Source of the DNA: an uncultured Ruminococcus sp.
GTDB taxonomy: Bacteria > Bacillota > Clostridia > Oscillospirales > CAG-272
Reading direction: 5' to 3'
DNA length: 9,594 bases
NCBI GenBank assembly: GCA_902773455.1
Contig: CACYEW010000206.1
Span: 1-9,594, forward strand
Shown: piece by piece, positions 1-6,515 of the stretch
Position numbering within the stretch: position 1 is the stretch's first letter
How the letters are laid out: every line of letters begins with the position of its first letter
Notes under the pieces: model-generated
The model's input: the letters and a program-made list of their open reading frames with translations, nothing else
What the model was told of the DNA's origin: nothing
The model's database searches: none
Position numbers and translations under genes: made by a program

Positions 1-114
1 CGCAAGACCGTTCTTATGAAGCAATAAAAACATCAGCGCAGCCTCAAGCCACATATCCCACATTATAAATGAAAGATATGCCGGCTTACCGTTATCTTTC
101 CATGCCGATTTGTT
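1..114 (-). other. Open frame continuing past the stop of the small membrane gene
   Basis: Immediately after the TAA at 117-115 the same minus-strand frame runs 38 codons without a stop to the window edge. It encodes a Lys/Trp/Asp-containing stretch and then a hydrophobic segment containing YLSFIMWDMWLEAALMFLLL, which resembles a membrane helix. Possible internal starts are ATG at 63-61 and 54-52, but neither has a visible Shine-Dalgarno sequence. It could be the 3' part of a membrane protein gene split by a nonsense mutation, a separate small gene starting at 63, or chance: 38 random codons escape stops fairly often. The window ends before this can be settled. Confidence 0.3.
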
Positions 115-336
115 TTATTTGTTATTATATATAAAGAAATCGAGTACGGATACGTATATCAAAACGTATACGATCGTTTTGATTATATTGACCGCCGTAT
201 CGGTCAGATTTCCATCAAATCTTTGCACGTAGTATTCAGATGCGATATATGCAAAAAACGAAAAAAGAAATATGATCAGCGCGGCGATCAAAGCCGATAC
301 GATTTTATATAAGGCGCTTTTTGTTTTGTTTTCCAT
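115..336 (-). CDS. Small membrane protein, two predicted TM helices, unknown function
   Basis: This 73-residue protein belongs to no family I recognise. It has a short Lys-rich N-terminus, one hydrophobic helix at about residues 9-33, a polar loop with RFDGNLTD at about 39-46, and a second helix at about 49-69 ending in YNNK. That pattern fits a small integral membrane protein. The gene lies 57 nt downstream of the flotillin gene on the same strand with no promoter between them, so co-transcription is likely. A link to flotillin membrane domains is only inference. The ATG at 336 is preceded, six nt away, by GGGGG, a weak Shine-Dalgarno-like run inside the 3' arm of a strong hairpin (343-374). 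A better GGAG lies upstream of that hairpin, too far away in a linear transcript. The frame stays open after the stop, so this may be the 5' part of a longer broken gene. Confidence 0.55.
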   Translation of the reverse strand: MENKTKSALYKIVSALIAALIIFLFSFFAYIASEYYVQRFDGNLTDTAVNIIKTIVYVLIYVSVLDFFIYNNK

Positions 337-342
337 AAATTA

Positions 343-374
343 CCCCCGTCCCGGTGTGTTGACCGGAGCGGGGG
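343..374 (-). promoter_or_regulatory. GC-rich hairpin between flotillin and the small membrane gene
   Basis: CCCCCG (343-348) pairs with CGGGGG (369-374), followed by a T-G wobble, one C-A mismatch and CCGGT (351-355) pairing with ACCGG (362-366) around a six-base loop. In the minus-strand transcript the 3' arm ends in GGGGG six nt before the ATG at 336, so the likely ribosome-binding run would be buried. A smaller rival hairpin, GGAG(AACG)CTCC, uses 373-384 and shares bases with the large one. No U-tract follows on the minus strand, so it is a poor intrinsic terminator. Translational control, mRNA 3'-end protection of the flotillin message or an attenuator are all possible; the choice is inference. 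Confidence 0.5.
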
Positions 375-393
375 AGCGTTCTCCTTTTAGTAA

Positions 394-1968
394 TTATTTA
401 TCGGAGTCTGTTTTGATCTCTACTGGCGCGGCGCCTATTTTGCCGCCGAGTATGCCGAGAAGCAGGGTCTTGAGATCTATGCCCATACCTTCGGTTATAC
501 CGCTCGAGATCTGAGTCGTCGATTTTACGATATCTTCAACGAGCTTCGCAGTATTGCCTTCGCCGTACATCGTGATCTTATCGACCTTCGACAGAGGCTC
601 CGCAACGTTCTTTGCGATCTCCGGCAGAGCTTTCATTACCATTTCGATAACTGCGGCTTCGCCGTATTTCTTCATGGCTTCCGCTTTCTTGTCGATACCT
701 TCGGCTTCCGCAACCGCCTTTGCCTGGATCGCGACGGCTTCGGCTTCACCGACCTGCCTGATACCTTCGGCTTTCTTTTCGGCTTCGAAAAGCATCGCTT
801 CTGCGGCAACTTTCTTCGCTTCAGCTTCACGCTGAACTTCGATCAGCTTTGCTTCCGCTTCGAGCTGACGCTGTACCTTCAGCGCCGCCGCTCTCTGTTC
901 AGCCGCGTATTTCTCGGCTTCCGCGCGTTTTTCAGCCTGATATTTATCTGCGTCGGCTTTCTTACGCACTTCGGCGTCGAGCTGTCTCTGTTTTACTTCC
1001 GCTTCTTTTTCGGCGCGAAGTATTTCTTTTTCCTGCGCTGCTATCGCAACGTCCGCTTCAGCCTGCTTTCTGATCTTCTCCTGCACCTGGATCTGGATCT
1101 GACCGGCTGCCGCGGCGTCTGCCGCCGCTCTGTCTGCCTGCGCTTTGAGCTCCGCCTGGCGCAGAGCGAGGGACGTGTTTGCTTCAGCGGTGAGCTTCTG
1201 AGCTTCAGCGCGTTTTTCAGCGGTCTCTCTTTCGGCGTTCGCTTTTGCGACCTCGATATCTCTCATCGCTACGGCTCTCGCTTCTTCGGCGTCGCGTTTG
1301 ACTTCCATTTCTCTCTGAACGCCTATCGCTTCGACTACGCCGTGCCTCGATCCGCACGCGTCGACGGCGTCCTGAATGTCCTGAATATTGAACGTTACGA
1401 CTTCAAGACCCATTTTCGCAAGGTCGGGACGCGCGTTTTCGATCACGCTTTCGGCGAACTCTTTACGTTTTGTAAGAACGTCCATTACGGTCATCGTAGC
1501 GACGATCTCACGGAGGTTGCCCTGCAATACGTCGTTTACCTTTGCGCTGATCGTATCTTCGTTGTAGCCGAGGAAGTTCGATATCGCCGCCTGCTGACGC
1601 ATCGTGATGTATTCTTTTCTTGATTTGCATCCGGCTGATTCGATCTCCTTATCGGTGACGGTGGAGCTGTTCGCATACACCTGGATCGTAACTACCGCGT
1701 CGAGCCAGAGCGGAACGCCTTCCTTTGTCTTGACGCCGGTCTGAGGCGTTTTTACGTCGACCTTCATTATTCTCATAAGAAGGTGGTCTACTCTCTGAAG
1801 TACCGGAATGACGATAGCGCCTTTACCGGAAATGACCTTCGGTTCCTTATGGCCGATACCTGTGATAACGAGCGCTTCAGTCGGCGGCGCTTTTTTATAG
1901 CAAGCCGAGATGATCAGAAGCAGTACGATCACAATAACGGCGATTATGATGATCAATCCCCAATCCAT
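394..1968 (-). CDS. floT: Flotillin-like SPFH-domain membrane scaffold protein
   Basis: This 524-residue protein matches the architecture of Bacillus subtilis FloT/YuaG (about 509 residues). It has an N-terminal hydrophobic helix at about residues 4-22, then Cys23 and a basic YKK. An SPFH/Band 7 domain follows (about 25-200; ALVITG near the start, AKMGLEVVTFNIQDI near its end). A long Ala/Glu/Lys-rich coiled coil spans about 215-430 with repeated EAE and KAEA units, and the C-terminus contains YGEAAVIEMVMKALPEIAKN and LSKVDKITMYG, close to FloT. Flotillins oligomerise at the inner face of the membrane and organise functional microdomains. The start at 1968 is supported by AAAGGAGA nine nt upstream, and a near-consensus promoter lies about 50 nt upstream. 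No NfeD partner gene, which often accompanies flotillins, is visible; the only companion is the small membrane gene downstream. The family call is firm; the floT symbol rests on remembered similarity. Confidence 0.93.
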   Translation of the reverse strand: MDWGLIIIIAVIVIVLLLIISACYKKAPPTEALVITGIGHKEPKVISGKGAIVIPVLQRVDHLLMRIMKVDVKTPQTGVKTKEGVPLWLDAVVTIQVYANSSTVTDKEIESAGCKSRKEYITMRQQAAISNFLGYNEDTISAKVNDVLQGNLREIVATMTVMDVLTKRKEFAESVIENARPDLAKMGLEVVTFNIQDIQDAVDACGSRHGVVEAIGVQREMEVKRDAEEARAVAMRDIEVAKANAERETAEKRAEAQKLTAEANTSLALRQAELKAQADRAAADAAAAGQIQIQVQEKIRKQAEADVAIAAQEKEILRAEKEAEVKQRQLDAEVRKKADADKYQAEKRAEAEKYAAEQRAAALKVQRQLEAEAKLIEVQREAEAKKVAAEAMLFEAEKKAEGIRQVGEAEAVAIQAKAVAEAEGIDKKAEAMKKYGEAAVIEMVMKALPEIAKNVAEPLSKVDKITMYGEGNTAKLVEDIVKSTTQISSGITEGMGIDLKTLLLGILGGKIGAAPVEIKTDSDK

Positions 1969-1994
1969 TTCATTTATCTCCTTTTCATATATTT

Positions 1995-2007
1995 ACAGCG
2001 TTGCTGT
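1995..2007 (-). promoter_or_regulatory. Small hairpin in the flotillin 5' leader
   Basis: ACAGC and GCTGT pair around a three-base loop, inside the roughly 44-nt leader predicted between the promoter and the Shine-Dalgarno sequence. It is short and may only stabilise the 5' end. I do not see a known riboswitch or leader fold. Confidence 0.25.
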
Positions 2008-2018
2008 TCTTGATTATG

Positions 2019-2046
2019 ATTATACATATTTTTTTCTAATAGTCAA
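2019..2046 (-). promoter_or_regulatory. Sigma-A promoter of the flotillin gene
   Basis: On the minus strand TTGACT (2046-2041) and TATAAT (2024-2019) are separated by 16 nt. This is 11 of 12 bases of the consensus, with an A-tract in the spacer. Transcription would start near 2012, giving a leader of about 44 nt before the ATG at 1968. Confidence 0.85.
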
Positions 2047-2062
2047 TAACGTTTTGCGATTT

Positions 2063-2108
2063 TTAATAAATCTTAATCGCTTTTGAAAATGCGTTAATAA
2101 ATCTTAAT
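2063..2108. repeat. 15-bp direct repeat upstream of the flotillin promoter
   Basis: TTAATAAATCTTAAT occurs exactly at 2063-2077 and 2094-2108, 31 bp apart or about three helical turns. A partial third AATAAATC sits at 2106-2113. The pair lies between the pcrA terminator hairpin and the flotillin -35 box (17-62 bp upstream of it). It could bind a regulator, act as an AT-rich upstream promoter element, or be a chance duplication in AT-rich DNA. Confidence 0.45.
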
Positions 2109-2113
2109 AAATC

Positions 2114-2136
2114 TCCCCGAAGTTTCGCTTCGGGGA
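2114..2136 (-). terminator. Rho-independent terminator of pcrA
   Basis: CCCCGAAG (2115-2122) pairs with CTTCGGGG (2128-2135) around a five-base loop, with one more T-A pair at the base. It begins seven bases beyond the pcrA stop codon (2145-2143). On the minus strand the stem is followed by T-rich ATTTATTAAGATTTATT, so it should end the pcrA transcript. The flanks are AT-rich on both sides, but no plus-strand gene arrives here. Confidence 0.8.
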
Positions 2137-2142
2137 TTATTA

Positions 2143-4524
2143 TTACGCTTTCGTCAGTTTCGCATAGGTTGCCATCAGGCGTTTTTTGCCGTGATCGTCA
2201 AAGTTGATCTCATACATCGTATCCGCGCCCATTACGGTAGCTTTGATTACGGTACCGACGCCGAAAGTCATATGAGAAACGCGGTCGCCTTCGGTAAACG
2301 TTTCGTACCCTTTCGTTTTTCCTACGTTTCCGATCGCGGCGGAATCCATAAGTATTTCGCTTGAAAGGATATGCTTGCGTTTTCCCTGAGACGAATTCAT
2401 CTGTTCGGCTACGTTGATCTTCTTTGAACGAACTGAATCGGTCGCTTCGGGCGATATCTCTTCCACAAAGCGTGAAACGGGATTGTACGACGTTCTGCCG
2501 TAAAGCATACGCTCGTTGCAATGGGAAAGAAACAGCTCTTCCTTGGCGCGCGTGATGGCGACGTATGCAAGTCTTCTTTCTTCCTCGATCTCGCTCGGAT
2601 CGTTAACGGACTGCTGAGCGGGGAATATCCCTTCCTCCATACCCGGCACGAATACGACCGGAAATTCAAGACCTTTTGCGCTGTGTATGGTCATCATCAC
2701 GACCGCGTTTGCGTTCGTGTCATAGTTATCTATATCGGTGATAAGAGAAATACTCTGTAAAAATCCTTCAAGCGACGGAGAAACGTCTTCCAGTTCGTAT
2801 TGGATCATAGAGGATTTTAATTCTTCGATATTGTCAAGACGGTCTTTGTCTTCCTCAAGACCGCTTTGGAGAAGCATGTCTCTGTAACCTGTTCTGTCGA
2901 GTACGTTTTCGAGAAATTCAGATAACGGGACGGTATCGCAAAGCGACTTGAGTTCGATTATGATATCGGTAAACTTCGACAGCTTTGAGCCGACTTTTGA
3001 TAAAGCGGGAATATCCGACGATCTCATCATCACGTTGAAGAGATCCGTTTCCTGTTCTTCGGCGATCGTTTTTATTGCTTCTATGGTCGATTCGCCTATT
3101 TTTCTCTTGGGTTCGTTAATTATGCGGAGAAGTCTCTGATCGTCGGCGGGATTGTTGATGACCGTCATATAAGCTATAACGTCTTTGATCTCTTTCTTTT
3201 CATAGAAACGTCTGCCGCCGATAACGCGGAACGGTATGCCGCTTTTACCGAAAGCGGTCTGCACGGCGTTAGCCTGGGCGTTCGTTCTGTAAAGAACGGC
3301 AAAATCGGAATAAGGTCTGTTTTGCCTTACGGATTTTTCTTTTATCGTGTTTATTATGAATTTTGCTTCTTCAAGCTGATTGTAAAGCTTTTTGATACGT
3401 ACTTTTTCGCCGCCGTCTTTTCTTGTAAAAAGCTCTTTTCCTTTTCTGCTCTTATTATTGCGTATGACGGAATTGGCGGCGTCAAGGATATTTTTCGTGG
3501 AACGGTAGTTTTCTTCAAGCTTTATAACGCTGCACGAGGGGAATATTTTATCGAAATTGAGTATGTTTTTGATCGTTGCGCCGCGGAATTTATATATGCT
3601 CTGATCGTCGTCGCCGACAGCCATAATGTTCTTATGTACGGAAGAGAGCAGCTTGACGAGCTGATACTGAGCGTAGTTTGTATCCTGATACTCGTCTACG
3701 CTTATATATCTGAATTTTCCGGAATACTTATTGAGGACGTCCGGATTATCGCTGAAAAGCTTGACTGTGTAGAGAATTAGATCGTCAAAATCCATGGCGT
3801 TGCTGTTTTTCATTTTATGCTGATACAGCTCGTAAATGGTAGCGATCTGAGAATCTCTGAAATCGTTTTGCGATTCTTCGGTAAACTCCGCAGGTTCCAC
3901 GAGTCTGTCTTTTTCACGGCTTATTCTGTGAGCGACGTTGGATACGGGAAGCATCTTGTCGTCGATATTCAGAAGAGACATACATTCCGCGATCATTTTC
4001 TTGCTGTCTTCGGCGTCGTATATCGTGAAAGTCTTCGTAAATCCGAGCCGTTCAGCGTTTGCACGCAGGATCCTGACGCATACGGAATGAAACGTACCGA
4101 CCCACATATCGTCGTAGCTCTCGTTCAGCTTGCCGCGAAGTCTCGTTTTCATTTCATTCGCAGCTTTATTCGTGAACGTTATGGCAAGAACGTTATACGC
4201 GGGGCATTTGTTATGAGCAAATTTGAGAAGAACGTCAAACAGATCTTCGGAAGAAAGAGAAGATGCGCGGCCGAGAGCTTCGATATCCTTTTCGGTGATA
4301 CCGTCCGGTATCGAATCGGTCGTATACGCGTCGCCGAAATTAAGGATATGTGCTATTCTGTTTACCAACACGGTCGTTTTGCCCGTGCCTGCGCCGGCAA
4401 GCACAAGAAGAGGACCGTCGACTGTATAGACGGCTTTGCGCTGCGCTTCGTTCAGATTGGAATAATAACGGTCAAACGCGTCTCTTTTCAGTTTGAGCAG
4501 TCTGGCGTTCTGCGTTGAATCCAT
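2143..4524 (-). CDS. pcrA: ATP-dependent 3'-5' DNA helicase PcrA/UvrD
   Basis: This superfamily 1A helicase of 793 residues acts in DNA repair and replication-fork maintenance. It shows LNEAQRKAV (24-32, Q motif), GAGTGKT (44-50, Walker A, Lys49), TFTNKAANEM (116-125, motif Ia), TFHS (144-147), VDEYQDTN (276-283, DE of Walker B), GDDDQSIYKFRGA (304-316, motif III), EENYRS (motif IV), TIHSAKGLEF (motif V) and LAYVAITRAK (652-661, motif VI). A Tudor-like C-terminal domain lies at about 745-793 (GDRVSHMTFGVGTV), as in PcrA/UvrD proteins that contact RNA polymerase. Between motifs I and Ia there are about 41 more residues than in B. subtilis PcrA. Motif III has Phe313 where PcrA/UvrD usually have Trp. 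I chose ATG 4524 because GGAGGT lies eight nt upstream; a start at 4563 would add 13 residues across that site. Own promoter and terminator indicate a single-gene transcript. Confidence 0.96.
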   Translation of the reverse strand: MDSTQNARLLKLKRDAFDRYYSNLNEAQRKAVYTVDGPLLVLAGAGTGKTTVLVNRIAHILNFGDAYTTDSIPDGITEKDIEALGRASSLSSEDLFDVLLKFAHNKCPAYNVLAITFTNKAANEMKTRLRGKLNESYDDMWVGTFHSVCVRILRANAERLGFTKTFTIYDAEDSKKMIAECMSLLNIDDKMLPVSNVAHRISREKDRLVEPAEFTEESQNDFRDSQIATIYELYQHKMKNSNAMDFDDLILYTVKLFSDNPDVLNKYSGKFRYISVDEYQDTNYAQYQLVKLLSSVHKNIMAVGDDDQSIYKFRGATIKNILNFDKIFPSCSVIKLEENYRSTKNILDAANSVIRNNKSRKGKELFTRKDGGEKVRIKKLYNQLEEAKFIINTIKEKSVRQNRPYSDFAVLYRTNAQANAVQTAFGKSGIPFRVIGGRRFYEKKEIKDVIAYMTVINNPADDQRLLRIINEPKRKIGESTIEAIKTIAEEQETDLFNVMMRSSDIPALSKVGSKLSKFTDIIIELKSLCDTVPLSEFLENVLDRTGYRDMLLQSGLEEDKDRLDNIEELKSSMIQYELEDVSPSLEGFLQSISLITDIDNYDTNANAVVMMTIHSAKGLEFPVVFVPGMEEGIFPAQQSVNDPSEIEEERRLAYVAITRAKEELFLSHCNERMLYGRTSYNPVSRFVEEISPEATDSVRSKKINVAEQMNSSQGKRKHILSSEILMDSAAIGNVGKTKGYETFTEGDRVSHMTFGVGTVIKATVMGADTMYEINFDDHGKKRLMATYAKLTKA

Positions 4525-4592
4525 TTCAAGGGACCTCCGTAAATGAGAAATTCGTAAAAGCAAAAATATCGCATATTATACATTACGTTTTT

Positions 4593-4621
4593 ATTATAAC
4601 ATAAAAAAAGCGAAAATGCAA
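4593..4621 (-). promoter_or_regulatory. Sigma-A promoter of pcrA with extended -10
   Basis: On the minus strand TTGCAT (4621-4616) and TATAAT (4598-4593) are 17 nt apart, with TGT directly before the -10 (TGn extension) and a T-run in the spacer. Transcription would start near 4586, giving a leader of about 62 nt to the ATG at 4524. Confidence 0.75.
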
Positions 4622-4684
4622 GCGCAATTTCAAAAAAAGTTTTCAATTATCAAATAAGTATTTAACCATTTTTCAAATAAATAA

Positions 4685-4705
4685 GGAGCTTTTTAACAAA
4701 GCTCC
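4685..4705 (-). terminator. Rho-independent terminator of the ATPase-vor-ispDF operon
   Basis: GGAGCTTT (4685-4692) pairs perfectly with AAAGCTCC (4698-4705) around a five-base loop. It lies about 20 nt beyond the ispF stop codon. The minus-strand tail reads TTATTTATTTG, a T-rich stretch typical of intrinsic termination. The stem is symmetrical, but only the minus strand has a gene running into it. Confidence 0.82.
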
Positions 4706-4725
4706 AAATTTAATGTTATAAAAAA

Positions 4726-5208
4726 TCAATCGCTTTTTCTGATGATGCAGACGCAATGAGCCGCGATACCTTCACCGGAGCCGGTAAATCCGAGACGTTC
4801 CTCTGTAGTGGCTTTTACGTTTACGCGGTCGCTTTCAATACCGAGCGTATCGGCTATATTGCCGATCATTGTATCGATATAAGGAGAAAGCTTCGGGGCC
4901 TGTGCTATAACGGTCGCGTCGATATTTCCGACACAGTAACCGTTTTCGATAAGCTTTTTTTTAACTTCGCGAAGCAGCAGCATACTGTCTATGCCGCGGT
5001 ACTTTTCGTCGCTGTCAGGGAAATGATACCCTATGTCTTTCATAGCCGCCGCGCCGAGCAGAGCGTCGCATACAGCGTGAACGAGAACGTCGGCGTCGGA
5101 ATGACCGTCGAGTCCTTTTTCATACGGGATACAAACGCCGCCGAGAATGAGTTTTCTTCCGGTCACAAGACGGTGAACGTCATATCCGTGCCCTATACGG
5201 TCAGCCAT
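4726..5208 (-). CDS. ispF: 2-C-methyl-D-erythritol 2,4-cyclodiphosphate synthase (IspF)
   Basis: This 160-residue protein, the usual length, makes the cyclic diphosphate MEcPP from CDP-methylerythritol 2-phosphate, releasing CMP, in the cytosolic MEP route to isoprenoids. Family enzymes are homotrimers with active sites at subunit interfaces. Visible signature: GHGYDVH (6-12; Asp10 and His12 as metal ligands) and GHSDADVLVHA (35-45; His44 completes the metal site). KATTEERLGFTG at 132-143 is the family signature near the nucleotide site. The ATG at 5208 follows GGAGG by six nt and overlaps the end of ispD by eight nt, so translation is probably coupled. It is the last gene of the operon, just before the hairpin at 4685-4705. 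Confidence 0.97.
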   Translation of the reverse strand: MADRIGHGYDVHRLVTGRKLILGGVCIPYEKGLDGHSDADVLVHAVCDALLGAAAMKDIGYHFPDSDEKYRGIDSMLLLREVKKKLIENGYCVGNIDATVIAQAPKLSPYIDTMIGNIADTLGIESDRVNVKATTEERLGFTGSGEGIAAHCVCIIRKSD

Positions 5209-5971
5209 CTTCTTCCTCCCTTTTTCTTAAAATCGCTTCGGCGATATACAGATCCTCGGGATTAGTGATCTTGATGTTCTGATATCCGAGATCGCAGATA
5301 TAGATCTTGAAATTCAGTCTTTCAACGAGAGAATTGTCGTCGGTAGCCTTTATATCCTCTTTCTTAGCAGAATACGCGGCCGCCCGATACATATCGTATT
5401 TGAATATCTGAGGGGTCGTAGCCTGATATATCGTATCTCTGTCGACGGTCTCCTTGATGAAAGCGCCGTCGCAGCGTTTCAGCGTGTCGGTAGGCTTCTG
5501 AGCGGCTGTCGCCGCGCCGTAATGATACGCCCAGGTGCATACCTCGGATATTTGCTTCGGTGTAATAAGGCATCTTGCCCCGTCGTGGATAGATACGTAA
5601 TCCGCTTCCGGATTCACCTTGCGCAATCCGTTCAGAACGGACTTTTGTCTCGTTTCGCCGCCTTCAACGATATGCGTGACTTTTTTGAATCCGTACTCTT
5701 TATAGAATTTTTTATAAAGCTCGAATTCGTCTTTTCTTACCACGAGAACTATCTCGTCTATATCCTCGCACGCCTCGAATTGCAGCACGGTACGAACGAT
5801 GACGGGAATTCCGCAGATCTCGATCATCTGCTTAGTGGCGTTATCCGGCAGCTTCATGCGTTCGCTCAACCCGGCTGCGACGATAATCGCGCTGTTGAAA
5901 TAGTCACGGTGATCAACGCCGAAAAGCTTTTTGACCGTACGCACGAATTTATTATATTTACTTTTACTCAT
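5201..5971 (-). CDS. ispD: 2-C-methyl-D-erythritol 4-phosphate cytidylyltransferase (IspD)
   Basis: This 256-residue enzyme joins CTP and MEP to give CDP-methylerythritol, two steps before IspF. The Rossmann-like nucleotidyltransferase signature starts at IIVAAGLSERM (29-39; Arg38 is the probable catalytic Arg), followed by TKQM (46-49; Lys47 the probable catalytic Lys). IHDGAR, ATTPQIF, TDDNSLVE and ITNPEDL follow in the family order. The nucleotide loop departs from the textbook AAGxGxRMG...PKQ. About 27 lysine-rich residues (MSKSKYNKFVRTVKKLF and on) precede the catalytic core, which makes the protein longer than the usual 230 or so. ATG 5971 is supported by AAAGGT a few nt upstream and lies one base after the stop of the gamma-subunit gene (TGATATG). 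A start at 6085 would read well into that gene and is rejected. CDP-ribitol or other sugar cytidylyltransferases are related, but the adjacent ispF favours IspD. Confidence 0.93.
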   Translation of the reverse strand: MSKSKYNKFVRTVKKLFGVDHRDYFNSAIIVAAGLSERMKLPDNATKQMIEICGIPVIVRTVLQFEACEDIDEIVLVVRKDEFELYKKFYKEYGFKKVTHIVEGGETRQKSVLNGLRKVNPEADYVSIHDGARCLITPKQISEVCTWAYHYGAATAAQKPTDTLKRCDGAFIKETVDRDTIYQATTPQIFKYDMYRAAAYSAKKEDIKATDDNSLVERLNFKIYICDLGYQNIKITNPEDLYIAEAILRKREEEDG

Positions 5972-5972
5972 A

Positions 5973-6515
5973 TCAGACCTTTTCGGCGTATGAAACGCCT
6001 GCGTCGTAGGCTTTGCCGTTCGCTTCGCGCAATGCGGCTTTTGATGCGGGCAGAGAATCGGTAATGCATGACCTGAAATAATCACGGTCGAAAAGTCCCG
6101 TTTTTGCGATAAAGAAGCCGAGCATAACGACGTTCGCCATTTTGTTCATATTCATTTCGTTCGCTATTTCAGTCGCGGGAATGAAATACGAAGTTATATC
6201 CGTGCGATCCGGCTTTTTGTCGATCAGCGTACTGTCTGCAAAGAGCATTCCTCCGGGAGCTATCCTCGGCATGAATTTATCGTAAGACTGTATGTTGAAA
6301 GCAATGAGGATATCGGGCGAACTGATTATCGGAGAGCTTATATCGCCGTCAGATAAAATAACGCTGCAGTTGCAGGTACCGCCCTTCTGTTCCGGGCCGT
6401 AAGACGGGAGCCAGGTGACGTTGAGATCCTTGTCCATACCTGCCGCGGCAAGTTTTTTGCCGGAGAAGAGTATGCCCTGACCGCCGAATCCGGCGAGTAT
6501 GATTTTTTCAGTCAT
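5973..6515 (-). CDS. 2-oxoacid:ferredoxin oxidoreductase, gamma subunit
   Basis: This 180-residue protein is the gamma subunit of a ferredoxin-linked 2-oxoacid oxidoreductase (VorC/KorC type). The family signature is clear: ILAGFGGQGILFSGK (6-20) at the N-terminus and WLPSYGPEQKGGTCNCSVI (35-53), followed by SSPDILIAFN. In four-subunit enzymes of this kind the gamma chain packs against alpha and contributes to the coenzyme A and dimer interface. Two in-frame ATGs exist. I prefer 6515 because GGAGG lies eight nt upstream, whereas for 6521 the gap would be only two nt. The start then overlaps the end of the beta-subunit gene by eight nt, and the stop is one base before the ispD ATG. Both junctions suggest coupled translation. 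Confidence 0.93.
   Translation of the reverse strand: MTEKIILAGFGGQGILFSGKKLAAAGMDKDLNVTWLPSYGPEQKGGTCNCSVILSDGDISSPIISSPDILIAFNIQSYDKFMPRIAPGGMLFADSTLIDKKPDRTDITSYFIPATEIANEMNMNKMANVVMLGFFIAKTGLFDRDYFRSCITDSLPASKAALREANGKAYDAGVSYAEKV

Noticed and set aside
343..374. Hairpin after flotillin as an intrinsic terminator
   Set aside because: The stem is strong, but the minus-strand tail is TAATTTATGG with no U-tract, and the next gene starts there.
1100..1290. Ala/Glu-rich repetitive coding stretch in the flotillin gene as a tandem DNA repeat
   Set aside because: The repetition is at protein level (coiled-coil heptads rich in Ala, Glu, Lys); the DNA units are not exact repeats.
3817..4518. Plus-strand 233-residue open frame opposite pcrA
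   Set aside because: It lies wholly antisense to well-conserved helicase motifs, has no recognisable domain, and has Arg/Val/Phe-rich composition typical of a shadow frame.
4575..4580. Second TATAAT upstream of pcrA
   Set aside because: No acceptable -35 at 16-18 nt and no TGn extension; the box at 4593-4598 is much better.
4756..6064. Plus-strand open frames opposite ispF and ispD
   Set aside because: Both overlap enzymes with clear catalytic motifs on the other strand, and neither encodes a recognisable product.
5972..6085. N-terminal extension of IspD to an upstream ATG at 6085
   Set aside because: It would read about 114 nt into the gamma-subunit gene in another frame; the ATG at 5971 has an SD and directly follows that gene's stop.
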